From the NCBI RefSeq assembly GCF_041734735.1, contig NC_134878.1:33855963-33919962 (forward strand): a stretch of 64,000 nucleotides of DNA, written 5' to 3'. Of the stretch, positions 54,401 through 60,900 are shown one piece after another; the stretch's first letter is position 1, and every line of letters begins with the position of its first letter. Position numbers and translations under genes: made by a program. Below the pieces are notes generated by a model that saw only the letters and a program-made list of their open reading frames with translations, searched no databases and was not told the DNA's origin. This stretch comes from Babylonia areolata (lineage: Eukaryota; Mollusca; Gastropoda; Neogastropoda; Buccinidae).

Positions 54401-55197
54401 CATTTCGTGATAGTGTGCTGCCAAGGTATGTGAACCGCTCCACCGCACTGAGTCTCTGACCGTTGACTGTGATGTTGGGCTCAACGTAGGGTTTCCCTGG
54501 GGCTGGCTGATGGAGAACTTCAGTTTTCCTCGTGCTGATGGTAAGGCCGAAGTTCCTGCTGGCAGTGGCAAACTTGTCGACGCTGAGTTGCATGTCAGCT
54601 TCAGATCCAGCGTTGAGGGCACAATCATCAGCAAACAAAAAGTCTCTGATGATGTCTGTCATGACCTTCGTTTTTGCTTGACCTGACCTGACACACATCG
54701 CTTAATATCCATATGAACGCATCTCTCGATTAATGCAGCTGGTAATATGATTACTGCAACAACATTAAGTCGATTAGACAATGACATAATCAGTTGTTAT
54801 GAACATATGACCCCTGCCAAACTCCAGCTTAAAATTGCTGTCCAAATGAGCCTTCCATCTTCATACAAAAGGAACACAACTTCAAGTCAATGCTGTTTGC
54901 GTGTGCGTGTATGTATGTGGATGTCCGTGTGTACATGTGTGTGCGTAAGACAGACGTACACCAATTCACAAAACGACAACTCACCGCAGCTTGCTGGTTT
55001 TCCTTGGTGATGTTGGTCTGGTAGGTCCAGTACCTTTCTGTGGTGGCAGACAGTTCCACCCTTGCCTGTCTTTGATACATCGCCAAGAACTCCTCAGCTT
55101 CCGTCTGGTTCCAGTTGGTGCCGCGTGCCTCCACTCCCGCCCCCACACCCATCACCATCACCACCACCAGTCCACGTGACAGCCAGGATGACGTCAT
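36595..55197 (-). CDS. ACE-B: angiotensin-converting-enzyme-like peptidase
   Basis: Paralogue of ACE-A on the opposite strand; same activity predicted (zinc dipeptidyl-carboxypeptidase, secreted or surface-anchored). Coding exons in transcript order: 55197-54985, 49171-49013, 47998-47911, 46597-46454, 45485-45294, 45089-44992, 43812-43640, 42127-42003, 41153-41055, 40039-39895, 39632-39534, 37700-37578, 36850-36595. The total is 1914 nt, 637 residues, open throughout with GT-AG junctions. Exons 2-12 have exactly the lengths of their ACE-A counterparts. The zinc site is H373EMGH377 with E401. The substrate Lys/His pair (GAKYHIP), PYIRYF, WRDESG and DWWDLR (chloride site) are all kept. The signal peptide ([21 protein letters not shown]) and C-terminal hydrophobic tail differ in sequence from ACE-A. 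Intron 1 is almost wholly LINE sequence. Confidence 0.94.
36851..37555 (-). repeat. 30-bp minisatellite built on the exon 13 acceptor (ACE-B)
   Basis: About 23 units filling almost the whole 727-bp intron 12, the same unit and phase as in ACE-A. Acceptor copies at first exon base 36850, 36880, 36910 and 36940 are in frame with exon 13. The next unit is 5 bp short, so units beyond it are out of frame. Units nearest exon 12 are the most degenerate, while those nearest exon 13 are the most uniform. Confidence 0.93.
38030..38115. repeat. Repeat shared with 31684-31785
   Basis: ctctcagcagttctttggaag...gttttagg.tggtcact recurs loosely in the spacer (cgacagttccttggaggac...). It is probably an unnamed dispersed repeat. 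Confidence 0.4.
38158..38765 (-). mobile_element. L2/CR1-like LINE 3' fragment, copy 1 (ACE-B intron 11)
   Basis: The - frame 38309-38740 reads [34 protein letters not shown] and [20 protein letters not shown], the C-terminal region of L2/CR1-type ORF2. The 3' end is cgctatataaatacc plus an (att)n tail. It is 5'-truncated, without the RT catalytic core. Confidence 0.8.
39400..39500. repeat. (CAA)n and (CTA)n triplet tracts
   Basis: Triplet repeats in intron 11 of ACE-B close to exon 11. Confidence 0.85.
40070..40120. repeat. (GT)n beside ACE-B exon 10
   Basis: A TG run starts about 35 bp upstream of the exon 10 acceptor (in gene sense it is a CA run). Confidence 0.9.
40384..40715 (-). mobile_element. 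L2/CR1-like LINE 3' fragment, copy 2 (ACE-B intron 9)
   Basis: Same 3' end (agcgctatataagtaccatt, att tail) and same downstream coding block as 38158-38510, but shorter. It is a separate 5'-truncated insertion in the same orientation. Confidence 0.8.
40740..40890. repeat. (TTG)n, (GC)n and (TG)n in ACE-B intron 9
   Basis: GTT triplets, then gcgcgcgc, then (TG)n. Confidence 0.9.
41325..41551. mobile_element. TTAA-flanked MITE of a second family
   Basis: Ends ttaactctctccatacg and cgtactgagtgagttaa are imperfect inverted repeats bounded by TTAA. It is 227 bp and non-coding, in intron 8 of ACE-B. piggyBac-type mobilisation is inferred from TTAA only. Confidence 0.65.
42003..42127 (-). CDS. ACE-B exon 8: zinc-binding HEMGH exon
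   Basis: Encodes [32 protein letters not shown] and FRNGANP. The acceptor is cccccaacag and the donor is g|gtaacatg. All catalytic residues are kept. Confidence 0.92.
42155..42345. repeat. (GT)n microsatellites before ACE-B exon 8
   Basis: Two GT blocks (42161-42206 and 42278-42322) around a G-rich stretch. Confidence 0.95.
42685..43020. repeat. (ATC)n-rich tract in ACE-B intron 7
   Basis: Interrupted atc/att/cat triplets. No gene is seen. Confidence 0.85.
43194..43270 (+). repeat. Repeat R1, copy 4 (ACE-B intron 7, antisense)
   Basis: gcagatgtggtatggcatat, ggatcggtccgcacacttt and gcttccttgaaaa match the R1 consensus. It is preceded by a pyrimidine-rich stretch. Confidence 0.6.
43553..43602. 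repeat. (GT)n after ACE-B exon 7
   Basis: A TG run about 40 bp downstream of exon 7 in gene sense. Confidence 0.95.
43985..44263 (-). mobile_element. SINE family 3 joined to a MITE (ACE-B intron 6)
   Basis: Fuller copy of the family (aagctgggacccaaccctct, cgaagtcaggaaacc, acacaacaccatgccg). Its head side abuts the TTAA MITE at 44264, with the same junction as at 32575/32576. Confidence 0.7.
44264..44509. mobile_element. TTAA-flanked MITE, copy 2
   Basis: Same terminal inverted repeats and interior as 32576-32819; 246 bp. Confidence 0.8.
44598..44880 (-). mobile_element. SINE family 1, inverted copy (ACE-B intron 6)
   Basis: atttctctgtgtgaaa, gggctgctctccccacagag and gcgtcgctacactgaaagcg blocks as in the 6486 and 56748 copies. 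The head is truncated. Confidence 0.65.
45247..45570. repeat. CA and TA microsatellites on both sides of ACE-B exon 5
   Basis: (CA)n at 45247-45289 lies directly after the exon 5 donor in gene sense. (CA)n at 45488-45532 lies directly before its acceptor. (TA)n lies at 45546-45567. Confidence 0.95.
45648..45706 (+). other. tRNA-like SINE head
   Basis: gccgtggccaagtggttagg (box A) and gggtttgaacccg (box B) are spaced as in a tRNA gene, but no acceptor stem closes. It is taken as a SINE head, not a tRNA gene. Confidence 0.5.
45824..46035 (-). mobile_element. RNase-H LINE 3' end fragment (ACE-B intron 4)
   Basis: ttttgtttaatgtcccgtca, atatatcggtgattgaagac and 'gggcaaatgaggg' match 31872-32070. 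Only the 3' UTR is present. Confidence 0.65.
46690..46940 (-). mobile_element. SINE family 3 copy (ACE-B intron 3)
   Basis: gaccgaagtcaggtatacaa, cacaacaccatgctgaaacg and ccctggtgaacactggatca match the family. The tRNA-like head is at the right. Confidence 0.6.
46985..47645 (-). mobile_element. Decayed EN-RT-C2H2 LINE 3' fragment (ACE-B intron 3)
   Basis: The - frames contain [32 protein letters not shown] and ASDRSAWRS, matching [31 protein letters not shown] and AVDRDKWRT of the LINE at 49390. The pieces are in shifted frames, so this is an older, broken relative of that family. Confidence 0.75.
48002..48065. repeat. (CA)n at the ACE-B exon 3 acceptor
   Basis: In gene sense a (TG)n run ends in tgtgtgcaacag, the acceptor. 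The same arrangement stands at ACE-A exon 3. Confidence 0.95.
48355..48532. repeat. (TG)n and (TTGTG)n microsatellites in ACE-B intron 2
   Basis: TG and gtgttgtg repeats. Confidence 0.95.
48575..48945 (-). mobile_element. SINE family 3 copy carrying a nested MITE (ACE-B intron 2)
   Basis: Left blocks (gcggggcccagtcctcccct, ctaagtcagcttcctcattcacacctgg) and right blocks (tggagtgaacaaaatcggag, ctgatcactggtgaacactg) are contiguous in other copies but are separated here by about 140 bp of MITE. Confidence 0.7.
48710..48851. mobile_element. MITE-like inverted-repeat element, copy 2 (nested)
   Basis: gcacgagcgaacttagcag at the left and an imperfect inverse (tttagcgctgcaaagatggcc, gtggaacccggctctgg) at the right. 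The interior matches 22950-23112 in reverse. Confidence 0.6.
49381..49389. repeat. Target sequence copy 1 of tandem LINE
   Basis: acatcgctt, repeated at 53573-53581 and 54695-54703. Confidence 0.75.
49390..53572 (-). mobile_element. LINE-C1: EN-RT-C2H2 non-LTR retrotransposon, near full length
   Basis: A 4.2-kb element in intron 1 of ACE-B, in gene sense. It has a 5' part of about 730 bp (52842-53572, starting with repeated aggtc on the - strand), one large ORF and a short G-rich 3' UTR. It differs from LINE-A/B: no RNase H, no separate ORF1 recognised, and a classical C2H2 finger at the C-terminus. The clade is uncertain (RTE- or CR1-related). Confidence 0.9.
49491..52841 (-). CDS. LINE-C1 ORF: endonuclease-reverse transcriptase
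   Basis: 1116 codons without interruption. Endonuclease (from about residue 54): [35 protein letters not shown]. Reverse transcriptase (about residues 530-850): [47 protein letters not shown]-terminal segment: [33 protein letters not shown], then a C2H2 finger CPNCQRTF...HLRIH at the very end. It copies element RNA into DNA at a nicked target. All catalytic motifs are present, so the element may be competent. The true start may be a later Met, because the first 50 residues are low-similarity and basic. Confidence 0.88.
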   Translation of the reverse strand: MHCSPPWHEEGARKGALKIACSISPWPAYRGWRGPYISGRNKKKEKKKTRIVPLTIGAWNIRTLLDRDNADRPQRRTALVASELARYNIDIAALSETRLAGEGELCERGSGYTFFWSGRGSKERREAGVGFAVKTALVSKPAGIPKEVNDRLMTMKLPLASGQKHLTIVSAYAPTMTNPDEVKAKFYEDLHSVIAAIPKADKLIILGDFNARVGSDYNSWDGVIGKHGVGHCNPNGLLLLQTCAEHELLITNTVFCLPTHNRTSWMHPRSKHWHLIDYVIVRKRDRQDVRVTKTMCGAECWTDHRLVVSKLNIRIQPKRRPQGQKAPKRLNIAKLNNITIKQSFVELLEDRLESASLDNQNVESDWRTLRELIYSTASETLGPMTRKHKDWFDENCDEIKQLLDEKRRLHQAYLSNPKSTSKKDAYDAIRRTVQQKLRQMQDKWLSDKADEIQGYADRHDMKRFYDALKEVYGPTSSGSSPLLSADGNTLITEKEKILERWAEHFNSVLNRPSSINDEAIDRLPQVPINEALDDPPTLLETQKAIRLLSSGKAPGSDSIPAEVYKDGGTVLTEKLHQLYSLMWKEEMIPQDFKDASIIHLYKRKGNRQACDNHRGISLLSIAGKILARILLNRLTAHLDQGHLPESQCGFRKERGTTDMVFAARQLQEKCQEQNVDLFSTYVDLTKAFDTVSREGLWKIMAKYGCPRKFISLVSQVHEGMQARVQDNGETSAPFAVTNGVKQGCVLAPTLFSLMFSAMLTDAFRDGDVGIGLKYRTDGKLFNLRRLQAKTKVMTDIIRDFLFADDCALNAGSEADMQLSVDKFATASRNFGLTIRTRKTEVLHQPAPGKPYIEPNIIVNGQRLSAVERFTYLGSTLSRNATIDDEVNVRIARASATLGRLSANVWNRRGISLETKLKVYRAVVLPTLLYACETWTVYQRHAKKLNHFHTTCLRKLLNIKWQDRTPDTEVLAKVTLPSIFTILMQSQLRWAGHVARMPDHRLPKRLFYGELQQGKRSHGGQKKRFRDTLKVSLKAFDINPDSWEESAVDRDKWRTAVHKGAKLCEVNRTAAAVEKRQARKSRANKPPDNDMPVFVCPNCQRTFRAQIGLFSHLRIHR
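53573..53581. repeat. Target sequence copy 2, between the two LINE-C copies
   Basis: acatcgctt between the 5' end of LINE-C1 and the 3' end of LINE-C2. Confidence 0.75.
53582..54694 (-). mobile_element. LINE-C2: second head-to-tail copy with large internal deletion
   Basis: Near-identical to the 3' 1.1 kb of LINE-C1. At its 5' side the sequence jumps from the RT region (caagcaaaaacgaagg on the - strand) to the tip cctgacctgac-type sequence that is also the 5' end of LINE-C1, then to acatcgctt. The 5' tip is therefore kept and the interior is missing. Confidence 0.85.
53688..54680 (-). pseudogene. LINE-C2 partial ORF (RT palm to C2H2)
   Basis: An open frame of about 330 codons, from [19 protein letters not shown] through [14 protein letters not shown] and GGQKKRFRD to the C2H2 finger. 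It lacks the endonuclease and the first RT motifs, so it cannot be autonomous. Confidence 0.88.
54695..54703. repeat. Target sequence copy 3 of tandem LINE
   Basis: acatcgctt followed by unrelated intron sequence (aatatccatatg). Confidence 0.75.
54985..55197 (-). CDS. ACE-B exon 1: signal peptide and N-terminus
   Basis: 71 codons, against 76 in ACE-A. Only MTSS, the GTN.NQ motif, the YxRQA block and TNIT.ENQQA are shared, so this is the most diverged exon. Its donor is gcg|gtgagt, phase 0. The start again lies in atgacgtcat. A tgttacag directly before the start (bases cc then ATG) could be an acceptor for an upstream non-coding exon. Confidence 0.9.
55188..55197. promoter_or_regulatory. CRE palindrome on the ACE-B start codon
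   Basis: Same atgacgtcat as in ACE-A. See 16241-16250; function unproven. Confidence 0.35.
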
Positions 55198-55289
55198 GGC
55201 TGTAACACGCAATGAGATTTTGGATAGAGATTAAAAGGTTTTGGCTTCTCAAAGCCATCGAGGCTCACAGTGACTTCATATCTACCGAT

Positions 55290-55520
55290 TATCGGGTTTC
55301 GCATATGAAGGCGGGGCCTAATCCTCTCTTTCCGCCATTTTAACCTTTCCTAACCGAAGTCAGGTACTCATTCACAGCTGGTTGGAGAGGGGAAATTCGG
55401 AGTAAAGTGCCTTTCCCAAGGACACAACGCCATGCCGAAACGGTGCCTCCTACTCTGATCGCTGGTGAACACAGAACCAGAAAACCCAACGCCTAACCGG
55501 TCCTGCCACGATGCCTGCAA
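55290..55520 (-). mobile_element. SINE family 3 copy upstream of ACE-B
   Basis: A good copy. The - strand head has box A-like tggcaggaccggttaggcg and the body contains gcatggcgttgtgtccttgg and tacctgacttcggttaggaa. It lies about 100-320 bp upstream of the ACE-B start codon. Confidence 0.7.
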
Positions 55521-56605
55521 CATTTTGGGCGGGAGAGAAAGAAAAGGGGTGTAGGGAAAACGGTAAATGCACAGAAAGAAAGTTGTGTTTTTTGTTTGCG
55601 ATTTTTTTTTTTTTTTTTTTTTTCAGAATTCGTCTGGCTGATATAGAAGGTAACATCACCGGCCATTGCAAGGTCCCTTGGACATCGCTACATAAATGAA
55701 TGAATAAATGATATCAAATAATAAATAAATGATATGAACGCCTCAAACTTTACTCCTGTTTCAATCTTTCACACGACAACGCTGTCACAAACATGCAGGT
55801 TGTTTTCAAAAATCAGAACATATTCCTGAAGTTTTGAGATGTAGGCCTACTCCGCATGAAAGAGACCAAGAAACAAGTCGCCAACTCGCGGACACAGAAC
55901 TTTACAATTGACTGGTGATTGAGTACCCTGCATTCAGATAACCTATTTTGACGGCAATGTTCATGCATAGTTGAAGCGATATTACCATTGGTAGATGTTG
56001 CCACCCGTTTTCGGTGGTTTTCTACTCTATTTCGAGGGTCATTGTTCTTAACTTTGATATAGATTCTATCGCTATACTTATGTTCAGTTTTGCCAGGCGA
56101 ATAACATCAAGAACGATAACGAGTCAATTCAGTCTGCGCCAAGCGGGGAGCCGCTGTTTCCTCTGTGTGTGTGTGTGTGTGTCTGTGTCTGTGTCTGTGT
56201 GTCTGTGTGTATTTTCATTTTCTTTTCTCTTTTTTTTCATTTTGTTCTGCTGCCCAAGCCATGCAAAGGTAAGCAAAAGACATGGCGGATGAGGAATTTT
56301 GACAAGTGTCGGTTAGTGATCATGATATTCGATCATTCTGCGTCGTTTTTAAGCCTGACTCGTGACCAGGACGGTGGAATACACGCCACATATCATTTCT
56401 CATAGGTCTGCATTGTGAAACGCGCGGAACGTTTCGTACAAAGAGGCCCAAGAATTCAGGACACTAGAATTAAAAAAAATGCCCAGTCGACAAACCGTAG
56501 GATGTTGACGACACTCTCGGACCACAAAAAGCTTTCCGTTTGATTAACGGTTGCAGCACCATACTCCCAGTCCACACAGACACACACCCCTCTCTACCCT
56601 TAAAC

Positions 56606-56606
<1 letters not shown>
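55521..56606. other. Upstream region of ACE-B, promoter not located
   Basis: T-rich run at 55600-55623, (GT)n at 56164-56181. No gene is recognised, and I cannot place a transcription start. Confidence 0.4.

Positions 56607-56640
<34 letters not shown>
56607..56640. repeat. Poly-C run of 34 bases
   Basis: Uninterrupted C homopolymer. Its length is a likely sequencing or assembly uncertainty. Confidence 0.9.
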
Positions 56641-56641
<1 letters not shown>

Positions 56642-56747
56642 TCTGCATTTCATTTAGTTCTCCTCTCCAACCACAGTTTACTCAATCATGTGTAGTTGTT
56701 CACTTACCTTTTGTTCAGACAGGAGGTTTTTGTATCACTCTCTTTTT

Positions 56748-57052
56748 TTGTCATAAAAGCAGACTTCTCTATGTGAAATTCGGGCTGCTCTCCCCAGGGA
56801 GAGCGCGTCGCTGCACTGAGAGCACCACCCATATTTTTGTATTTTTTCCTGCTTGCAGTTGTTGTTTTGTTTTGTTTTCCCCTATCGAAGTGGATTTTTC
56901 TACAGAATTCTACAGACCTCCCTTTATCGTTTCATCCGAATGACTAGCGTCCAGACTACCACTCAAGGACTGTGCCGTAATTCGAACCAGCGCGCTCAGA
57001 TTCTTTCGCTTCCTAGGCGGACGCGTTACCTCTAGGCCATCACTGACCCCCT
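56748..57052 (-). mobile_element. SINE family 1, inverted copy
   Basis: The right end is a tRNA-like head on the - strand (gtgatggcctagaggtaacg, gctggttcgaattac). The left end is the agacttctctatgtgaaatt block. Confidence 0.7.
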
Positions 57053-57079
57053 GATCTCGTGTTACTGCTTGTATTTGCT

Positions 57080-57482
57080 TTGTGGGGCAGCCTAGTGGCC
57101 GAACGGTAACGCGCCCAACTAGAAAGCCGGTGTGCACGGGTTCGAGTCCCATAAACGGATTGCTATCACCACCCCCACTCTTCGAGTGGTGGTCTGGGTG
57201 CTAGTCATTCAGATGAGACGATAAACCGAGGCAACATGTACAGCATGCACGTAACAGAACTCACGGCATCAACATGGTTGTCCCTGGTAAAATTCTGTAC
57301 ACTTTGATCGGAAAACTAATACGCTTGCAGGTTTAAAGAAAATGTGGCGCTTTGCTGTGGCGACATGCACTCCCCTGGGAGAGCAGACCGAATTTCACAC
57401 AGAGCAATCCGTTGTAGCAAAAAGAATAACAACACAATACAATACAATACAATACAATACAATACAATACAATACAACTGTA
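57080..57482 (+). mobile_element. SINE family 1, forward copy with (aatac)n tail
   Basis: Head cctagtggccgaacggtaacg and cacgggttcgagtccc, body to attcgaca-type/aatttcacacagagcaatcc, tail of 8-10 aatac units at 57425-57478. It stands head to head with the copy at 56748-57052. Confidence 0.75.
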
Positions 57483-57782
57483 TTCATTCTTCTTCAGTGT
57501 CACAACGCCGCGTTATCTCTCAAATTTCTCTGTGCGTTATCTGTCAAGTTTCTCTGTGTACACTCTTTCCAGCGAACTTCGATCTTCACGTGGCTGGTAA
57601 ACACTTCAGGTGGCTTCCACTTCCACACGTCAGACTAAAAAGCACCGCTAAGAACAAGGGCCCTTTTTGTAGCTCCTTGATTTAAGTCAGAAAGTCTTGC
57701 CACGTGAAGATCTGTCATGCTGTGCAGCCCACTCCACAGACTCTTCTGTAAACAGAGACACTTGAACTCCTCCAATTTTCAC

Positions 57783-57795
57783 CCCTGGCCTGTTG
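57783..57795. repeat. Target-site duplication of LINE-B, left
   Basis: ccctggcctgttg, identical to 63798-63810. Confidence 0.9.
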
Positions 57796-57967
57796 AAATG
57801 AAATGAAATTATGGTGCTTAGAGCCTCGCCGACCACTAAGGCCATCTCAAGGCTATCGCCGCGTCAATTACTGCTACAAGGCTAAAAAAAAAACAACCAA
57901 TTAAAACGAGTCACCACTTCAAACTTTCCACTCCAAAGTTAAAAAAAACTTCCATAGTTTAAAACCT

Positions 57968-60900
57968 TCAAATCTGGTTAAAAAGGTTCACTTCTTTTAA
58001 GAAGTCCATCAGTGCCCACGGAGGGACATCACGAAACAAAGTCTTCAAAGAAACCGCCATGTAATGTCTGCGTCTAACGTCATGCAGATCCCAACAGTCA
58101 AGGAGCACGTGTTTCACGGTGAGAGGCTCGTCACAGGGAACGCATCGAGGGGCCTCCTCCCCCTTCAACAAGTAAGAATGAGTAAAAAAAGTGTGCCCCG
58201 TACGCAGTCTGCAGAGCACAGATTCCTCCTTTCTGTTCTTCACCCCCGAAGGGAGGGTCTCCCCCAGGTCCGGACGGATCTGGAAGAGCTTGTTGTCCAT
58301 CTGGGTGTTCCACTTCTCTTGCCAAAGATCCTTAACGTAAGTATTGACCTTCCGCTTCATGTCTGTATAGGGTACCAAGGATCTGGACAATTCTTTCTTT
58401 ACAGCGTTCCTGGCCAGCAGGTCCGCCCTTTCGTTACCACGAATGCCAACATGTCCGGGAACCCAGGCCAACACAACCTCGTATCCTTTCTTTGTTGCGA
58501 GAGTAAAAGTTTCATAAAATTCCAGCAGTTTGGGATGAGTGATATTCCTGCAGGCGATCGCCTCCAGGGCTGATAAGGAGTCGGAAAAGATCATGAATCT
58601 CTTCTGTTTGGAAGAGAGAACCATTTTTAACCCCAGGACCAGTGCGGTCAGTTCCGCGGTGTATACCGAGCTGTCAGACAGGATGTGTTTCGTTGAGGGC
58701 CGGTCAGGAAAGGCGGGACAGAACGCAGATGCGGCGACTCCGTCCTCTGACTTGGAACCGTCAGTGAAGATGCCTTGAAAGGTGGGGAATTTGTGGCACA
58801 GTTCCGAAAAGTAGGTTCTGTAGGCCAGAGAACTGGTGGTGTCCTTACGGTACGAGGCCAGATCGAATCGGACCTCAGGTGTTGTAAAGGTCCACGGGGG
58901 GCTGTCAGGGAACTTAGAGAAATCTGAGATGCCACTGACATCCAGATCGGCATTTTCCAAGTGCGGCTGAATGCGGAGTCCGAGAGGAGGTATGCAGTTT
59001 GGGTCGTCTGTAAATTTCTTATCGAAAGGGTTGTTGAATACAGCATCGTAAGCAGGGTTTGTAGGTTCCGAAAACAATTTCAAATAATAGTTCAGGGTCA
59101 GCTTCAGTCTGTGGTTGGAAAGAGGTGGTTCCCCCGCCTCTGCGTACAGGCTGTGCACAGGGGTGGTGCGGAAAGCACCTAAGCTGAGACGGAGCCCTTG
59201 GTGGTGTACAGGGTCCAACAGTTTCAGGTAGGACGGTCTGGCCGAGCCGTATACAACACTTCCATAATCCAGTTTGGACCGGACCAGGGCTCTGTAGAGG
59301 TGCAAGAGAGTCCTCTTATCAGCACCCCAGTTCGTGTGTGCCACAACTCGGATGATGTTCAGGGCTTTTAGGCAAGATATTTTCAGCTGTTTAATGTGGC
59401 TGAGAAAATTCAGCTTCTGATCGAAGACGACCCCTAGAAATCTGGCTTCCTTGACCGCCGGGATGGTGGATGTTCCCAGACGGATTTCAGGGTCCTGATA
59501 GAATTGGCGAAAATTATGAAAGTGGATGCATTCAGTTTTGGAGGACGAAAATGTGAAGCCATTCTCCTCTGCCCAACACTGGATTTTGTTGACGCAGAGC
59601 TGAAGCCGTCGCTGGATGCTGGCGTACGTGCTGCCGGTTGCATATAAAGCAAAATCATCCACGAACAGCGAGCTGTCCGATCCTTTCTGAACGGATTGAA
59701 CGATGTCATTAATTTTGATGCTGAACAGAGCCGGCGACAGGATGCTCCCCTGCGGGACACCCAGCTCCTGCTCGTGAATGTCGGACAGGGTGGTGCCGAC
59801 TCTCACCTGGAATTGTCTGTCTTGTAAAAAATTGTGGATAAACTGAGGCAGGTGTCCTCGGAAGCCGAGCTTGTGCAAGTCGGAAAGAATACCAAATTTC
59901 CACGTGGTATCGTAAGCTTTCTCCAGGTCAAAAAATATGGCCACCACATGTTGTTTGTTGACGAAAGCATTTCTTATCGTGGTTTCCAGACGAACCAGAT
60001 GGTCAACGGTAGAGCGATGCTTGCGGAAACCGCACTGTTCCTTCGCCAGAAGGCCGTCGGTCTCTAGTTTCCACATCAGTCTACCGTTGACCATCTTCTC
60101 CATCAGTTTGCAGACGCAGCTGGTCAGTGCAATTGGGCGGTAGTTGGAGGGGTTCGAGGGGTCTTTTCCCGGTTTCGGCAGCGGGATTATGAGGGCTTTC
60201 CGCCAGGAGGGTGGAAAGAAGCCTGTGACCCAGATGTGGTTATAAACTTTAAGCAGGGTGTCCAGACAGGTTTGGGGAAGGTGCTTTAGGAGTTTATAAT
60301 GGACTTCGTCCATTCCTGGACAGGAATCCGTACAGGTCTGAAGGGCAGATTTAAGTTCGTTCATTGTGAAAGGAAGGTTGTAATTCTCTGTGTTGTCGGA
60401 AAAGAAGTTACATGGTGTTTTTTCTGACAGGTTTTTGGTTTTAAGAAAGCGAGCAGATTTGTTAGCAGATCTCGAGTTCTGTTCTATTGTGGAGGCAAGC
60501 AAATTGGCAACTGCTTTCTTCTCTGTGACCAGAGCGTCTGAAAGTTTAAGATGGTGGAAGGTCGGGCATGCGTTTTTGCCCTTAATTCTTTTTAAAACCC
60601 TCCACACTTTCTTCTTGGGTGTGTTGGAGGTTAAGGAAGAGCAGAAATCTCTCCAAGACTTCCTCTGGCTCTTTTTAAAAACATACCTGGCTTTCGCCCT
60701 CAGCTGTTGATGGGTTCGAACGCTATCGGACTCCGGTCTCCGAAAGACGCGTCGCTGCGCTCTCTTCCGAGACTTGCGGGCCTCCCGACATTCCGCGTTG
60801 AACCAGGGCGTTCTAGGGACCTGAGGCTTGGAGGTAGACGATGGGACTGCTGCTTTGGCGCAATCTAAAACGATCCGAGTCAGAGCGTCAGCAGGGTCCT

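Noticed and set aside
57085-57150. Possible tRNA gene
   Set aside because: It is the head of a family 1 SINE, repeated elsewhere with the same downstream body.
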